Assembly: GCA_019415335.1 (NCBI GenBank)
Contig: DXKH01000089.1
Coordinates: 1 to 38,311 of the forward strand
Length of the DNA stretch: 38,311 nt
Direction of reading: 5' to 3'
Source of the DNA: Citrobacter sp.
GTDB lineage: Bacteria; Pseudomonadota; Gammaproteobacteria; Enterobacterales; Enterobacteriaceae
In this document: positions 17,452 to 27,735 of the stretch, piece after piece
Numbering within the stretch: the stretch's first letter is position 1
Layout: each line of letters begins with the position of its first letter
Notes under the pieces: model-generated
What the model was told of the DNA's origin: nothing
The model's input: the letters and a program-made list of their open reading frames with translations, nothing else
The model's database searches: none
Position numbers and translations under genes: made by a program

Positions 17452-18651
17452 ATGATGCACAGAAAAAGCTGTCAGGTCATGGTGAAACCGACAGGATCGG
17501 TCTGCAATCTGGACTGTAAGTACTGTTTTTATCTGGAGAAAGAGAAGTTCTATCCCGATAGAAAAAGTCATTACAGAATGTCAGACGAGATGCTTGAATT
17601 ATTCGTCAAACAACACATCGCCGCACAGGATGTGGATGACGTTATTTTTGCGTGGCAGGGAGGAGAACCTACGCTGATGGGGCTTGCATTTTATCGGCGG
17701 GCAGTTGAACTCCAGCAGCGTTATGCGGCCGGAAAGACAATCATTAATACCTTCCAGACGAACGGCATTTTGATCGACGACGTGTGGGCGCGTTTTTTCA
17801 GGCAACAGGATTTTCTGGTCGGTATTTCTATTGATGGTGATGCCGCCTTGCATGATGAATGGCGGGTGACGCGTGCTGGTAAATCGACGCATGCTAACGT
17901 TGTCCGGGCGATTCAATGTCTGGTACGTCATGGTGTTGAATTTAATACGCTCACGGTGGTGAACCGCACGAATATGCACCATCCACTCCAGGTCTATCAA
18001 TTTTTGAAAAGTATCGGGAGTCGCTATATGCAGTTTATTCCACTGGTCGAGCGAAGGTCTGCCAGTGATAATTCGGTGCTGGCGGCGCCTTTGGATAAGC
18101 AAGCCGCAGTGATGCCATGGTCTGTTGAATCCCTGGCTTTTGGCGAGTTTCTCAATGCCATTTTTGATGTCTGGCTCCGTCAGGATATTGGCGACATCGG
18201 TATACAGTTATTTGAGCAGACGCTGGCGGCCTGGTGTGGGTTGCCGCCGCAGGTATGCGTATTTGCTCCAACGTGTGGCAGTGCTTTTGCAATGGAAATG
18301 AACGGTGATGTCTATAACTGCGATCACTTTGTTTATCCGCAGTACGCGTTGGGAAATATTCAGAACACGACACTGCGCGTGATGAATAACAGTGAGCAAA
18401 ATCTGCGGTTTGGCGATGAGAAGCGTCGAACCATGGCGCAGGAGTGCCATTCCTGTCCGTGGCAGTTCGCCTGTCACGGCGGCTGTCCTAAGCACCGCTT
18501 TTTGCCGGCTGACTCCGGCCCTTTTGCACAAAACTACCTGTGCGCGGGTTACCAGGCTTTTTTTGCTCACACCGCGCCAGCAATGAAAGCAATGAAAGCG
18601 CTCTATGAAAAAGGTATTTCATCTTCAGAGATAAAATCGTTATCCGCTTGA
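17452..18651 (+). CDS. anaerobic sulfatase-maturating radical SAM enzyme
   Basis: Radical SAM/SPASM enzyme that oxidises the catalytic Cys or Ser of sulfatases to formylglycine without oxygen, acting in the cytoplasm before export. The 399 residues carry the 4Fe-4S motif CNLDCKYC (Cys18, Cys22, Cys25), the radical-SAM segment FAWQGGEPTL, and a C-terminal SPASM cysteine set (CVFAPTCG, YNCDHFVYP, CHSCPWQFACHGGCP, YLC). It follows its likely client by 101 bases. Two ATGs (17452, 17455) fit; GAAGG at 17447-17451 sits better for the second, so the start may be one residue later. Relatives in E. coli are AslB and YdeM. Confidence 0.95.
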   Translation: MMHRKSCQVMVKPTGSVCNLDCKYCFYLEKEKFYPDRKSHYRMSDEMLELFVKQHIAAQDVDDVIFAWQGGEPTLMGLAFYRRAVELQQRYAAGKTIINTFQTNGILIDDVWARFFRQQDFLVGISIDGDAALHDEWRVTRAGKSTHANVVRAIQCLVRHGVEFNTLTVVNRTNMHHPLQVYQFLKSIGSRYMQFIPLVERRSASDNSVLAAPLDKQAAVMPWSVESLAFGEFLNAIFDVWLRQDIGDIGIQLFEQTLAAWCGLPPQVCVFAPTCGSAFAMEMNGDVYNCDHFVYPQYALGNIQNTTLRVMNNSEQNLRFGDEKRRTMAQECHSCPWQFACHGGCPKHRFLPADSGPFAQNYLCAGYQAFFAHTAPAMKAMKALYEKGISSSEIKSLSA

Positions 18652-18675
18652 AGGCGATATTCGCAGGGAGTGAAC

Positions 18676-19938
18676 ATGTTTTCACGTATTAATGTCGATG
18701 CGTGCAAAACGTCAGGTTGTAAAAACCTCGGCGTGTTGAATAGCCCTGACTATTCGGTGCAGGGGAAATATGTCCTGTGTCGTGCGTGTGGATTTTTTTT
18801 CCCTCTGATTTCTGAACGTTCGCTGAACATTTTTCGTCAATCGGCTAATCAGATATGGTCAGGTCTGATTAAAGTTTGCCCGGGTTGTGGAGGGGCCACA
18901 TTAAAGAAGTATGGCTTTTCCGCTCAGGGAGCGCCGCGGCTCTATTGCCTCCAGTGCCATAAAACCTTTATTTCTCCCGTCAGGGATAAAACCGATCCTC
19001 GCCAGGAAGCGCTCGCCAGTCTTATTCAGGAAGGACACTCGCTGGCAGATATTCGTACCTCGCTAACGCTCGATAGCACGGGCCTGAACCGGGTACTACA
19101 AAAATTATCCCGCCAGTCGAATCAGGCGGAGCGTGCGTATATATTCCAAAAGTTGGATTTAATCATGAGTACCCGTGCTTTTCGGGTAAAGTTTAACGGC
19201 GGCGACGGCTGTTTGTATGTTCTGGTCACGGCAGAGGAGAATAGCGGCAGGGTGATTGCCGTCACCACGAATTATTCGGCGCTGCCTGTGGAAGACGAAT
19301 ACCGGTACACGTCTTACTATGAAGAGCGCCTCGCGCCCGGCACATTAACGCATCTCGTCCAGCGTAAAGAGCTGATCATCATGCGCCGAAATACCTTATT
19401 CGATGTGGACTATGGCCCCGCGTCGCTGCATAAAAACGATCCAGGGATGTTGGTCAAACCTGTTCTGCCTGCTTACCGACATTTTGAGTTAGTAAAAGCG
19501 TTGACGGATGAACGTTCCCTCAACGTTCAACACTACATAGAACAGGAATGTTTTATCTTTGGCGGATGCCTGATGGCTAATTTGCAGCATGTTCAGCAAG
19601 GCCGTTGCCATATTTCCTTTGTGAGAGAAAGAGGATGTTCACCGCGGCAAAACGACATTCCGTACCGAATGTTTCAGAGTGGCGGTATTCGTAACAATGT
19701 CTGGCGCACCTTTTCTACCCGGGATTATGCGCTGGCGATATGTAATCTCACCGATATTAAAAAAACGAGCATGTTGCGCTATGCCACGCTTGCTGGCGCA
19801 ACGGCGTTCATTCAATACATCAATAATCATCCGTTTCTACCGCAGCTTAACCGTATGTCCCCAGCCAATGTCACCGCCACGCTGGACTACCTCCGCTACA
19901 CCTTCAATCGTCTGTGCAACGAACGGTACGAACGCTGA
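18676..19938 (+). CDS. double zinc-ribbon protein of unknown function, sulfatase-linked
   Basis: A 420-residue cytoplasmic protein that I do not recognise as a characterised family. Cys10, Cys15, Cys35 and Cys38 form one zinc-ribbon-like module; Cys68, Cys71, Cys91 and Cys94 form a second (CPGCGG, then LYCLQCHKTF) that resembles the N-terminal zinc ribbon of IS1 InsA. A short helical segment follows (about 110-145, SLIQEGHSLADIRTSL) that could be a helix-turn-helix. The remaining 270 residues show no motif known to me. ATG 18676 has AGGGAG five bases upstream; an in-frame GTG at 18670 overlaps this site and is rejected. It is 24 bases after the maturase, so probably co-transcribed; a DNA-binding regulator role is an inference. 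Confidence 0.75.
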   Translation: MFSRINVDACKTSGCKNLGVLNSPDYSVQGKYVLCRACGFFFPLISERSLNIFRQSANQIWSGLIKVCPGCGGATLKKYGFSAQGAPRLYCLQCHKTFISPVRDKTDPRQEALASLIQEGHSLADIRTSLTLDSTGLNRVLQKLSRQSNQAERAYIFQKLDLIMSTRAFRVKFNGGDGCLYVLVTAEENSGRVIAVTTNYSALPVEDEYRYTSYYEERLAPGTLTHLVQRKELIIMRRNTLFDVDYGPASLHKNDPGMLVKPVLPAYRHFELVKALTDERSLNVQHYIEQECFIFGGCLMANLQHVQQGRCHISFVRERGCSPRQNDIPYRMFQSGGIRNNVWRTFSTRDYALAICNLTDIKKTSMLRYATLAGATAFIQYINNHPFLPQLNRMSPANVTATLDYLRYTFNRLCNERYER

Positions 19939-20071
19939 TTCCCGCCGTACTTCATGACATAAACCACTCGAAAAAACCGATCGTTTAACCATATATAATC
20001 TAATTTTAACGATTATTCATAGGGGGTATGATAGTAATTACGAAGTATTCACCTTATAGAGAGAATAAAAA

Positions 20072-21238
20072 GTGAAACATCTGCATCGTTTCTTTAGCAG
20101 TGATGCCTCTGGGGGCATCATTCTTATCATCGCCGCCGTACTGGCCATGCTGATGGCCAACATGGGTGTAACCAGTGGATGGTATCACGCCTTTCTCGAG
20201 ACGCCTGTCCAGCTGCGTGTTGGTGCGCTTGAGATCAATAAAAACATGCTGTTGTGGATCAACGATGCCCTGATGGCGGTATTTTTCCTGTTGATTGGCC
20301 TTGAGGTTAAGCGCGAGCTGATGCAGGGCTCCCTGGCGAGTCTGCGTCAGGCGGCTTTCCCGGTGATTGCCGCCATCGGCGGAATGATTGTTCCGGCGCT
20401 TCTGTATCTGGCCTTCAACTATGCCGATCCGATCACCCGCGAAGGCTGGGCGATCCCGGCGGCCACGGATATCGCCTTTGCCCTTGGCGTGCTGGCTTTG
20501 CTCGGCAGCCGGGTACCGCTGGCGTTGAAAATTTTCCTGATGGCGCTGGCAATTATCGATGACCTGGGGGCGATCATTATTATCGCTGTCTTCTATACCC
20601 ACGATTTGTCGATGGTGTCATTGGGCGTGGCAGCATTCGCCATTGCGATTCTGGCGCTCCTGAATCTGTGCGGCGTCCGGCGCACGGGGGTGTACATCCT
20701 CGTTGGGGTGGTATTGTGGACAGCCGTGCTGAAATCCGGCGTCCATGCGACGCTGGCAGGCGTGATCGTCGGCTTCTTCATTCCACTGAAAGAGAAGTAC
20801 GGGCGTTCCCCGGCGAAGCGTCTGGAACATGTTTTGCATCCGTGGGTGGCGTATCTGATCCTGCCGCTGTTTGCTTTCGCCAATGCGGGCGTTTCTTTGC
20901 AGGGCGTGACGATGGACGGACTGACTTCCATTCTGCCGCTGGGCATTATTGCGGGCCTGCTGGTGGGTAAACCGCTGGGGATCAGCCTGTTCTGCTGGCT
21001 GGCGCTGCGTCTGAAGCTGGCGCAACTGCCGGAGGGAACCTCATTCCCGCAAATTATGGCCGTCGGCATCCTGTGCGGCATTGGTTTTACGATGTCGATC
21101 TTTATTGCCAGCCTGGCCTTTGGCAGCGTGGATCCGGAGCTGATTAACTGGGCGAAGTTGGGGATCCTGATTGGCTCCTTGCTGTCGGCGGTGATTGGCT
21201 ACAGCTTGCTGCGTGCACGTTTACGCCCGTCATTCTGA
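20072..21238 (+). CDS. nhaA: Na+/H+ antiporter NhaA
   Basis: Inner-membrane antiporter exporting Na+ or Li+ for two protons, needed for salt and alkaline-pH tolerance. At 388 residues it equals E. coli NhaA. The key residues are in the expected places: Asp133 (ATDIAFALG), Asp163-Asp164 (AIIDDLGA), His225 (pH response) and Lys300. The start is GTG at 20072, as in E. coli, after AGAGAGAATAAAA. The AT-rich 133-base upstream region contains a TATAAT-like segment near 19993. nhaR follows 65 bases downstream and in known systems activates nhaA in response to Na+. Confidence 0.98.
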   Translation: MKHLHRFFSSDASGGIILIIAAVLAMLMANMGVTSGWYHAFLETPVQLRVGALEINKNMLLWINDALMAVFFLLIGLEVKRELMQGSLASLRQAAFPVIAAIGGMIVPALLYLAFNYADPITREGWAIPAATDIAFALGVLALLGSRVPLALKIFLMALAIIDDLGAIIIIAVFYTHDLSMVSLGVAAFAIAILALLNLCGVRRTGVYILVGVVLWTAVLKSGVHATLAGVIVGFFIPLKEKYGRSPAKRLEHVLHPWVAYLILPLFAFANAGVSLQGVTMDGLTSILPLGIIAGLLVGKPLGISLFCWLALRLKLAQLPEGTSFPQIMAVGILCGIGFTMSIFIASLAFGSVDPELINWAKLGILIGSLLSAVIGYSLLRARLRPSF

Positions 21239-21303
21239 GCGGGGCGAGTTAGCAGGGGAGCCTTTCCAGCTCCCCCTTTTGTGACATTTATCAGAGAGAG
21301 TGT

Positions 21304-22203
21304 ATGTCCCACATTAATTACAACCATCTCTATTATTTCTGGAACGTCTATAAAGAGGGCTCCGTGGTCGGTGCGGCAGAGGCGCTCTATTTAACGCCGC
21401 AAACCATCACCGGGCAGATTAAAGCGCTCGAAGAACGCCTGCAGGGCAAACTCTTCAAGCGTAAGGGGCGCGGTCTGGAGCCCAGTGAACTCGGCGAACT
21501 GGTTTTTCGCTATGCGGATAAAATGTTTACCCTCAGCCAGGAAATGCTGGATATCGTGAACTACCGCAAAGAGTCCAATCTGTTATTTGACGTGGGCGTG
21601 GCGGATGCGCTGTCGAAACGACTGGTCAGCAACGTACTGGATGCCGCTGTCGTTGAAGGGGAACAGATCCACCTGCGCTGTTTTGAATCGACCCACGAAA
21701 TGCTGCTGGAGCAGCTCAGCCAGCATAAGCTGGATATGATTATTTCGGATTGCCCGATTGACTCGACGCAGCAGGAAGGGCTGTTTTCGGTGAAGATTGG
21801 CGAGTGTAGTGTGAGCTTCTGGTGTACTCAGCCGTTACCGGAAAAATCCTTCCCGGCCTGTCTGGAAGAACGACGTCTGCTGATCCCCGGACGGCGTTCG
21901 ATGTTAGGACGCAAGTTGCTGAACTGGATTAATTCCCAGGGGCTGAAGGTTGAGATTCTGGGTGAGTTCGACGACGCCGCATTGATGAAAGCCTTTGGCG
22001 CGACGCACAACGCGATTTTCGTGGCCCCGACGCTCTATGCGCATGACTTTTACGCAGACGATTCGGTGGTCGAAATCGGGCGCGTGGAAAATGTGATGGA
22101 GGAATACCATGCCATCTTTGCCGAGAGGATGATTCAGCATCCGGCGGTACAGCGTATCTGTAATACGAACTATTCGGCGTTATTTACGCCTCAGAACAAA
22201 TAG
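21304..22203 (+). CDS. nhaR: LysR-family activator NhaR
   Basis: A 299-residue LysR-type regulator with the N-terminal helix-turn-helix in residues 19-40 ([20 protein letters not shown]) and a LysR substrate domain. In E. coli it activates nhaA in response to sodium and also other targets. The start [13 protein letters not shown] is preceded by AGAGAGTGT. It is co-directional with nhaA and ends in a shared bidirectional terminator facing rpsT. Confidence 0.97.
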   Translation: MSHINYNHLYYFWNVYKEGSVVGAAEALYLTPQTITGQIKALEERLQGKLFKRKGRGLEPSELGELVFRYADKMFTLSQEMLDIVNYRKESNLLFDVGVADALSKRLVSNVLDAAVVEGEQIHLRCFESTHEMLLEQLSQHKLDMIISDCPIDSTQQEGLFSVKIGECSVSFWCTQPLPEKSFPACLEERRLLIPGRRSMLGRKLLNWINSQGLKVEILGEFDDAALMKAFGATHNAIFVAPTLYAHDFYADDSVVEIGRVENVMEEYHAIFAERMIQHPAVQRICNTNYSALFTPQNK

Positions 22204-22212
22204 TCCGGACAT

Positions 22213-22239
22213 AAAAAAACCCGCTTGCGCGGGTTTTTT
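22213..22239. terminator. bidirectional terminator nhaR/rpsT
   Basis: AAAAAACCCGC, loop TTGC, GCGGGTTTTTT (22214-22239): a strong hairpin with A- and T-runs on both sides, serving nhaR on plus and rpsT on minus. Confidence 0.93.
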
Positions 22240-22263
22240 CACAAAGCAACAATCAACAGGCGA

Positions 22264-22548
<285 letters not shown>

Positions 22549-22574
22549 CTATATGGACAATTCAAAGGCCGAGG

Positions 22575-22603
22575 AATATGCCCTTTTAGCCTTCTTTTGT
22601 CAA
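22575..22603 (-). promoter_or_regulatory. rpsT promoter
   Basis: On the minus strand TTGACA (22603-22598) and CATATT (22580-22575) are separated by 17 bases, about 50 bases upstream of rpsT. This corresponds to the proximal rpsT promoter; a TAGAAT further upstream (near 22667) may be the distal one with a poor -35. The rest of 22604-22797 shows no gene; E. coli K-12 has a small yaaY frame near here that I do not find. Confidence 0.8.
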
Positions 22604-22797
22604 TGGATTTGTGCAAATAAGCGCCGTTAATCTAGCGGCACTCGTTACGTAGTGATGGCGCAGGATTCTACCAGCTTGCGGTCTGTGAATACAGCTTTTC
22701 AGCGATAAAAATTGAATTGCTTTGTCAGTTTGTGGTCGGTATTTGCCTCAGGGTAATGAAATCCATCTGCTTTCTGTTTCGCCACATCAATCGCCGG

Positions 22798-22826
22798 TTA
22801 ACCTTGACCGCCGTACAAGGTATACT
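22798..22826 (+). promoter_or_regulatory. ribF promoter
   Basis: TTAACC (22798-22803), 17 bases, TATACT (22821-22826), ending 29 bases before the ribF ATG. The -10 is strong and the -35 fair. It probably drives ribF and, through it, ileS and lspA. Confidence 0.7.
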
Positions 22827-22855
22827 TTGGCGATTTTCACTGTTTTGAGCCAGAC

Positions 22856-23794
22856 ATGAAGCTGATACGCGGCATACATAATCTCAGTCAGGCCCCGCAC
22901 GGGTGTGTGCTGACTATTGGTAATTTCGACGGCGTGCATCGTGGTCATCGTGCGCTGCTGCAAGGTTTGCAGGAAGAAGGGCGCAGGCGTGGCTTACCGG
23001 TGATGGTGATGATTTTTGAACCGCAGCCGCTCGAACTGTTTGCGACAGACAAAGCCCCTGCGCGGCTGACCCGCCTGCGTGAAAAATTGCGTTATCTCGC
23101 GCAATGCGGCGTCGACTACGTGTTGTGCGTGCGATTCGATCGCCGTTTTGCTGCTCTCACGGCCCAGACCTTTGTCAGCGAATTGCTGGTGCATCGTCTT
23201 GGGGTGCAATTTCTTGCGGTGGGTGATGATTTCCGCTTTGGCGCTGGTCGCGAAGGTGATTTCTTGTTATTACAGAAGGCGGGTGTGGAATATGGTTTCG
23301 ATATTACCAGCACCCAAACCTTCTGCGAAGGCGGCGTGCGTATCAGCAGCACCGCCGTGCGTCAGGCGCTGGCGCAGGACAATCTGGCTCTCGCCGAAAG
23401 CCTGCTGGGCCATCCGTTTACCATATCTGGTCGCGTCGTACACGGTGATGAACTCGGACGCACCATTGGTTTCCCGACGGCAAATTTACCGCTGCGTCGT
23501 CAGGTTTCCCCGGTCAAAGGGGTCTATGCGGTAGAAGTGATGGGGCTTGGCGAAAAGCCATTGCCCGGCGTGGCGAACATCGGGACTCGCCCGACGGTTT
23601 CGGGCGTGCGCCAGCAACTGGAAGTGCATCTGCTGGATGTTGCAATGGACCTCTATGGTCGCCATATAGATGTAGTGCTGCGTAAAAAAATACGCGATGA
23701 ACAGCGATTTTCCTCGCTGGATGAACTCAAAGCGCAGATTGCGCGAGATGAATTAACTGCCCGTGATTTTTTTGGGCTAACAAAACCGGCTTAA
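22856..23794 (+). CDS. ribF: bifunctional riboflavin kinase / FAD synthetase
   Basis: Converts riboflavin to FMN and FMN to FAD. The 312-residue protein has the N-terminal nucleotidyltransferase domain ([16 protein letters not shown] near residue 21, and [12 protein letters not shown] near 160) and the C-terminal flavokinase domain ([11 protein letters not shown], then GVYAVEV and [11 protein letters not shown]). Start at ATG 22856, directly after the promoter leader. ileS begins 34 bases after its stop, an arrangement conserved in enterobacteria. Confidence 0.97.
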   Translation: MKLIRGIHNLSQAPHGCVLTIGNFDGVHRGHRALLQGLQEEGRRRGLPVMVMIFEPQPLELFATDKAPARLTRLREKLRYLAQCGVDYVLCVRFDRRFAALTAQTFVSELLVHRLGVQFLAVGDDFRFGAGREGDFLLLQKAGVEYGFDITSTQTFCEGGVRISSTAVRQALAQDNLALAESLLGHPFTISGRVVHGDELGRTIGFPTANLPLRRQVSPVKGVYAVEVMGLGEKPLPGVANIGTRPTVSGVRQQLEVHLLDVAMDLYGRHIDVVLRKKIRDEQRFSSLDELKAQIARDELTARDFFGLTKPA

Positions 23795-23828
23795 AGGCCT
23801 GGGTAATCAATACGGAACCGAGAATCTG

Positions 23829-26645
23829 ATGAGTGACTTTAAATCAACCCTGAATTTGCCGGAAACAGGGTTCCCGATGCGCGGCGATCTCGCCAAGCGC
23901 GAACCGGGAATGCTGGCGCGTTGGACTGATGATGATCTGTACGGCATCATTCGTGCGGCCAAAAAAGGCAAAAAAACCTTCATTCTGCATGATGGCCCTC
24001 CTTATGCGAATGGCAGCATTCATATTGGTCACTCGGTTAACAAGATTCTGAAAGACATTATCGTGAAGTCCAAAGGACTCGCGGGATATGACTCGCCTTA
24101 CGTTCCGGGTTGGGACTGTCATGGTCTGCCGATCGAGCTGAAAGTGGAGCAGGAATTCGGTAAGCCGGGCGAAAAATTCACCGCGGCGGAGTTCCGTGCG
24201 AAGTGCCGTGAGTACGCTGCAACTCAGGTTGACGGGCAGCGTAAAGACTTTATCCGTCTGGGCGTGCTCGGCGACTGGTCGCATCCGTATTTGACGATGG
24301 ACTTCAAAACGGAAGCCAACATCATCCGCGCGCTGGGCAAAATCATCGGCAATGGTCATCTGCATAAAGGCGCGAAGCCGGTGCACTGGTGCGTAGACTG
24401 CCGTTCTGCGCTGGCAGAAGCGGAAGTGGAATACTACGACAAAACCTCTCCGTCCATCGACGTGGCCTTCGTTGCCGCGGATCAGGATGCGGTGAAGGCG
24501 AAATTTGGCGTAGCGAATGTTAACGGCCCAATCTCGTTGGTCATCTGGACCACCACACCGTGGACGCTACCGGCAAACCGCGCGATTTCCCTGGCGCCGG
24601 ACTTTGACTATGCGCTGGTACAAATCGACGGTCAGGCGGTGATCCTGGCGAAAGATCTGGTTGAAAGCGTGATGCAGCGCATTGGCGCGACGGACTATGC
24701 CGTTCTCGCTACCGTAAAAGGGGCGGAGCTTGAGCTGCTGCGCTTTACCCATCCGTTTATGGGCTTCGACGTTCCGGCGATCCTCGGCGATCACGTGACG
24801 CTGGATGCCGGTACCGGCGCGGTACATACCGCTGGCGGTCACGGTCCTGACGACTATGTCATCAGCCAGAAATATGGGCTGGAAATCGCCAACCCGGTTG
24901 GGCCAGATGGCGCGTATCTGCCGGGCACTTATCCGAACCTGGATGGCGTGAACGTCTTTAAAGCCAATGATGTCATCGTTGACCTGCTCCGTGAAAAAGG
25001 CGCGCTGCTGCACGTTGAGAAAATGCAGCACAGCTATCCGTGCTGCTGGCGTCACAAATCGCCGATCATTTTCCGTGCGACCCCGCAGTGGTTCATCAGC
25101 ATGGATCAGAAAGGTCTGCGCGAGCAGTCTCTGAAAGAGATCAAAGGCGTGCAGTGGATCCCGGACTGGGGTCAGGCGCGTATCGAATCGATGGTAGCGA
25201 ACCGTCCTGACTGGTGTATCTCCCGTCAGCGCACCTGGGGCGTACCGATGTCTCTGTTCGTTCACAAGGACACTGAAGAGCTGCACCCGCGCGCCATCGA
25301 ACTGATGGAAGAAGTGGCGAAACGCGTTGAAGTTGACGGTATTCAGGCCTGGTGGGATCTCGACCCGAAAGACATTCTGGGTGACGAAGCCGATCAGTAC
25401 GTGAAAGTGCCGGATACCCTGGACGTCTGGTTTGACTCTGGTTCTACCCACTCCTCCGTCGTGGATGTACGCCCGGAATTCGCTGGTCATGCCGCGGATA
25501 TGTACCTGGAAGGCTCCGACCAGCATCGTGGCTGGTTCATGTCGTCTCTGATGATCTCCACCGCGATGAAAGGCAAAGCGCCGTATCGTCAGGTACTGAC
25601 GCACGGCTTTACCGTCGATGGTCAGGGCCGCAAGATGTCCAAGTCCATCGGTAACACCGTTTCGCCGCAGGATGTAATGAACAAACTGGGCGCCGACATT
25701 CTGCGTCTGTGGGTGGCATCAACCGACTACACCGGTGAAATGGCGGTCTCGGATGAGATCCTCAAACGAGCTGCCGACAGCTATCGTCGTATCCGTAACA
25801 CCGCGCGCTTCCTGCTGGCGAACCTGAACGGGTTTGATCCGGTTAAAGACATGGTGAAACCGGAAGAGATGGTGGTACTGGACAGATGGGCGGTGGGCTG
25901 CGCGAAAGCGGCGCAGGAAGACATTCTGAAAGCGTACGAAGCCTACGATTTCCACGAAGTGGTACAGCGCCTGATGCGCTTCTGCTCCGTCGAAATGGGG
26001 TCGTTCTATCTCGACATCATCAAAGACCGTCAGTACACCGCGAAAGCGGACAGTGTAGCGCGTCGTAGCTGCCAGAGCGCGCTGTACCATATCGCGGAAG
26101 CGCTGGTACGCTGGATGGCGCCGATCATGTCCTTCACCGCAGATGAAATCTGGGGCTACCTGCCGGGCTCTCGTGAGAAGTACGTCTTCACCGGCGAGTG
26201 GTACGAAGGCCTGTTTGGTCTGGCGGACAGCGAAGCGATGAACGATAACTTCTGGGACGAGCTGCTTAAAGTGCGCGGCGAAGTGAACAAAGTGATCGAA
26301 CAGGCGCGTGCGGATAAGAAAGTGGGCGGTTCTCTGGAAGCGGCAGTCACCCTGTACGCAGAACCTGAACTGGCTGCGAAGCTGACGGCGCTGGGCGATG
26401 AATTACGATTTGTCCTGTTGACCTCCGGGGCGAAAGTCGCTGACTATGCCGTGGCTTCTGTAGATGCCCAGCAGAGCGAACTGCTCAAAGGGCTGAAAAT
26501 CGCCCTGAGTAAAGCCGAAGGTGATAAGTGCCCGCGTTGCTGGCATTACACGACGGATGTCGGCAAGGTAGCGGAACACGCAGAAATCTGCGGACGCTGT
26601 GTCAGCAACATCGCCGGTGATGGCGAAAAACGTAAGTTTGCCTGA
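23829..26645 (+). CDS. ileS: isoleucyl-tRNA synthetase
   Basis: Class I aminoacyl-tRNA synthetase charging tRNA-Ile, with an editing domain that removes valine. It has 938 residues, the E. coli length. The HIGH-type motif HIGH is at residues 65-68, KMSKS at 602-606, and a C-terminal zinc site begins with CPRC at 901-904 and closes with CGRC near 921-924. It has the bacterial (mupirocin-sensitive type) C-terminal zinc finger. The TGA stop shares one base with the lspA ATG, so the two are translationally coupled. Confidence 0.99.
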   Translation: MSDFKSTLNLPETGFPMRGDLAKREPGMLARWTDDDLYGIIRAAKKGKKTFILHDGPPYANGSIHIGHSVNKILKDIIVKSKGLAGYDSPYVPGWDCHGLPIELKVEQEFGKPGEKFTAAEFRAKCREYAATQVDGQRKDFIRLGVLGDWSHPYLTMDFKTEANIIRALGKIIGNGHLHKGAKPVHWCVDCRSALAEAEVEYYDKTSPSIDVAFVAADQDAVKAKFGVANVNGPISLVIWTTTPWTLPANRAISLAPDFDYALVQIDGQAVILAKDLVESVMQRIGATDYAVLATVKGAELELLRFTHPFMGFDVPAILGDHVTLDAGTGAVHTAGGHGPDDYVISQKYGLEIANPVGPDGAYLPGTYPNLDGVNVFKANDVIVDLLREKGALLHVEKMQHSYPCCWRHKSPIIFRATPQWFISMDQKGLREQSLKEIKGVQWIPDWGQARIESMVANRPDWCISRQRTWGVPMSLFVHKDTEELHPRAIELMEEVAKRVEVDGIQAWWDLDPKDILGDEADQYVKVPDTLDVWFDSGSTHSSVVDVRPEFAGHAADMYLEGSDQHRGWFMSSLMISTAMKGKAPYRQVLTHGFTVDGQGRKMSKSIGNTVSPQDVMNKLGADILRLWVASTDYTGEMAVSDEILKRAADSYRRIRNTARFLLANLNGFDPVKDMVKPEEMVVLDRWAVGCAKAAQEDILKAYEAYDFHEVVQRLMRFCSVEMGSFYLDIIKDRQYTAKADSVARRSCQSALYHIAEALVRWMAPIMSFTADEIWGYLPGSREKYVFTGEWYEGLFGLADSEAMNDNFWDELLKVRGEVNKVIEQARADKKVGGSLEAAVTLYAEPELAAKLTALGDELRFVLLTSGAKVADYAVASVDAQQSELLKGLKIALSKAEGDKCPRCWHYTTDVGKVAEHAEICGRCVSNIAGDGEKRKFA

Positions 26646-27133
26646 TGAGTAAGCCTCTTTGTTCAACAGGGCTACGCTGGCTGTGGCTGGTGGTAGTCGT
26701 GCTGATTATCGATTTGGGCAGCAAGTACCTGATCCTCCAGAATTTTGCTCTGGGGGATACGGTGTCGCTATTCCCGTCGCTTAATCTGCATTATGCGCGT
26801 AACTATGGTGCGGCGTTTAGCTTCCTCGCTGATAGCGGCGGCTGGCAGCGCTGGTTCTTTGCCGGTATTGCGATCGGTATCTGTGTCATTCTGGCGGTGA
26901 TGATGTATCGCTCCAGCGCGACGCAAAAGCTGAACAACATTGCGTATGCGCTAATCATTGGCGGCGCGCTGGGGAACCTGTTTGACCGCCTGTGGCATGG
27001 CTTCGTGGTTGATATGATCGATTTCTACGTCGGGGACTGGCATTTTGCTACGTTTAACCTCGCCGATAGTGCGATCTGTATCGGTGCCGCAATGATTGTC
27101 CTGGAAGGTTTCCTGCCGAAAAAGCAGGCGTAA
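26645..27133 (+). CDS. lspA: lipoprotein signal peptidase (SPase II)
   Basis: Inner-membrane aspartyl peptidase that cleaves the signal peptide of diacylated prolipoproteins. The 162 residues contain four hydrophobic segments and the catalytic aspartates Asp123 (VVDMIDF) and Asp141 (FNLADSAIC), with the conserved NYGAAFS and GNLFDR segments between. It overlaps the ileS stop by one base. A REP cluster separates it from fkpB, which is unusual inside a compact operon but seen at such sites in enterobacteria. Confidence 0.98.
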   Translation: MSKPLCSTGLRWLWLVVVVLIIDLGSKYLILQNFALGDTVSLFPSLNLHYARNYGAAFSFLADSGGWQRWFFAGIAIGICVILAVMMYRSSATQKLNNIAYALIIGGALGNLFDRLWHGFVVDMIDFYVGDWHFATFNLADSAICIGAAMIVLEGFLPKKQA

Positions 27134-27138
27134 CAAAA

Positions 27139-27237
27139 TGCCGGATGGCGCTGATCAGGTGTTGTAGGCCTGATAAGCTTAGCGCCATCAGGCAAACATG
27201 TGCCGGATGACGGCGTAAACGCCTTATCCGGCCTACA
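27139..27237. repeat. REP/BIME cluster in the lspA-fkpB spacer
   Basis: Two palindromic REP units. One runs from TGCCGGATGGCGCTGATCAG to TTAGCGCCATCAGGCA; the second is a near-consensus unit with GCCGGATGACGGCG and CGCCTTATCCGGCCTAC. The pair is a BIME-like arrangement. It lies in the transcribed spacer and may lower or stabilise the mRNA segments around it. Confidence 0.9.
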
Positions 27238-27284
27238 GTTTTATCGATCTGTTTGCCTTCTGGCACACTATGTGAGCAACCTGC

Positions 27285-27734
27285 ATGTCTAAATCAGTAC
27301 AGAGTAACAGTGCGGTGCTGGTGCACTTCACCTTAAAACTCGACGATGGCTCCACCGCAGAGTCAACCCGTAATAACGGTAAGCCCGCGCTTTTTCGCCT
27401 GGGGGATGGCTCTCTGTCTGAAGGACTGGAGCAACATCTTCTCGGACTGAAAGACGGCGATAAAACCACTTTTTCCCTGGAGCCGGATGCCGCGTTTGGC
27501 ATCACGACACCTGACCTGATTCAGTACTTCTCGCGCCGTGAATTTATGGACGCAGGTGAACCTGAAATCGGGGCCATTATGCTCTTTACCGCAATGGACG
27601 GCAGTGAGATGCCTGGTGTGATCCGCGAAATCAACGGTGACTCCATCACCGTCGATTTCAACCATCCGCTGGCCGGGCATACCGTTCATTTTGATATTGA
27701 AGTGCTGGAAGTCGATCCGGCACTGGAGGCGTAA
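27285..27734 (+). CDS. fkpB: FKBP-type peptidyl-prolyl isomerase, SlpA type
   Basis: A 149-residue cytosolic prolyl isomerase/chaperone of the SlpA/SlyD-like FKBP group, the length of E. coli FkpB. The FKBP segment [13 protein letters not shown] starts near residue 9, [20 protein letters not shown] follows, and the inserted flap domain occupies roughly the middle third. ATG 27285 is selected because it gives the conserved [11 protein letters not shown]. ispH begins one base after its stop, so they are coupled. Confidence 0.96.
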   Translation: MSKSVQSNSAVLVHFTLKLDDGSTAESTRNNGKPALFRLGDGSLSEGLEQHLLGLKDGDKTTFSLEPDAAFGITTPDLIQYFSRREFMDAGEPEIGAIMLFTAMDGSEMPGVIREINGDSITVDFNHPLAGHTVHFDIEVLEVDPALEA

Positions 27735-27735
27735 A

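Noticed and set aside
18676..19938. An IS1-type insertion sequence at the zinc-ribbon gene
   Set aside because: Only the N-terminal ribbon resembles InsA; there is no InsB frame, frameshift window, terminal inverted repeat or target duplication.
24567..25604. 345-codon minus-strand frame inside ileS
   Set aside because: Fully inside a conserved synthetase gene on the other strand, with low-complexity Arg/His-rich translation and no recognisable motif.
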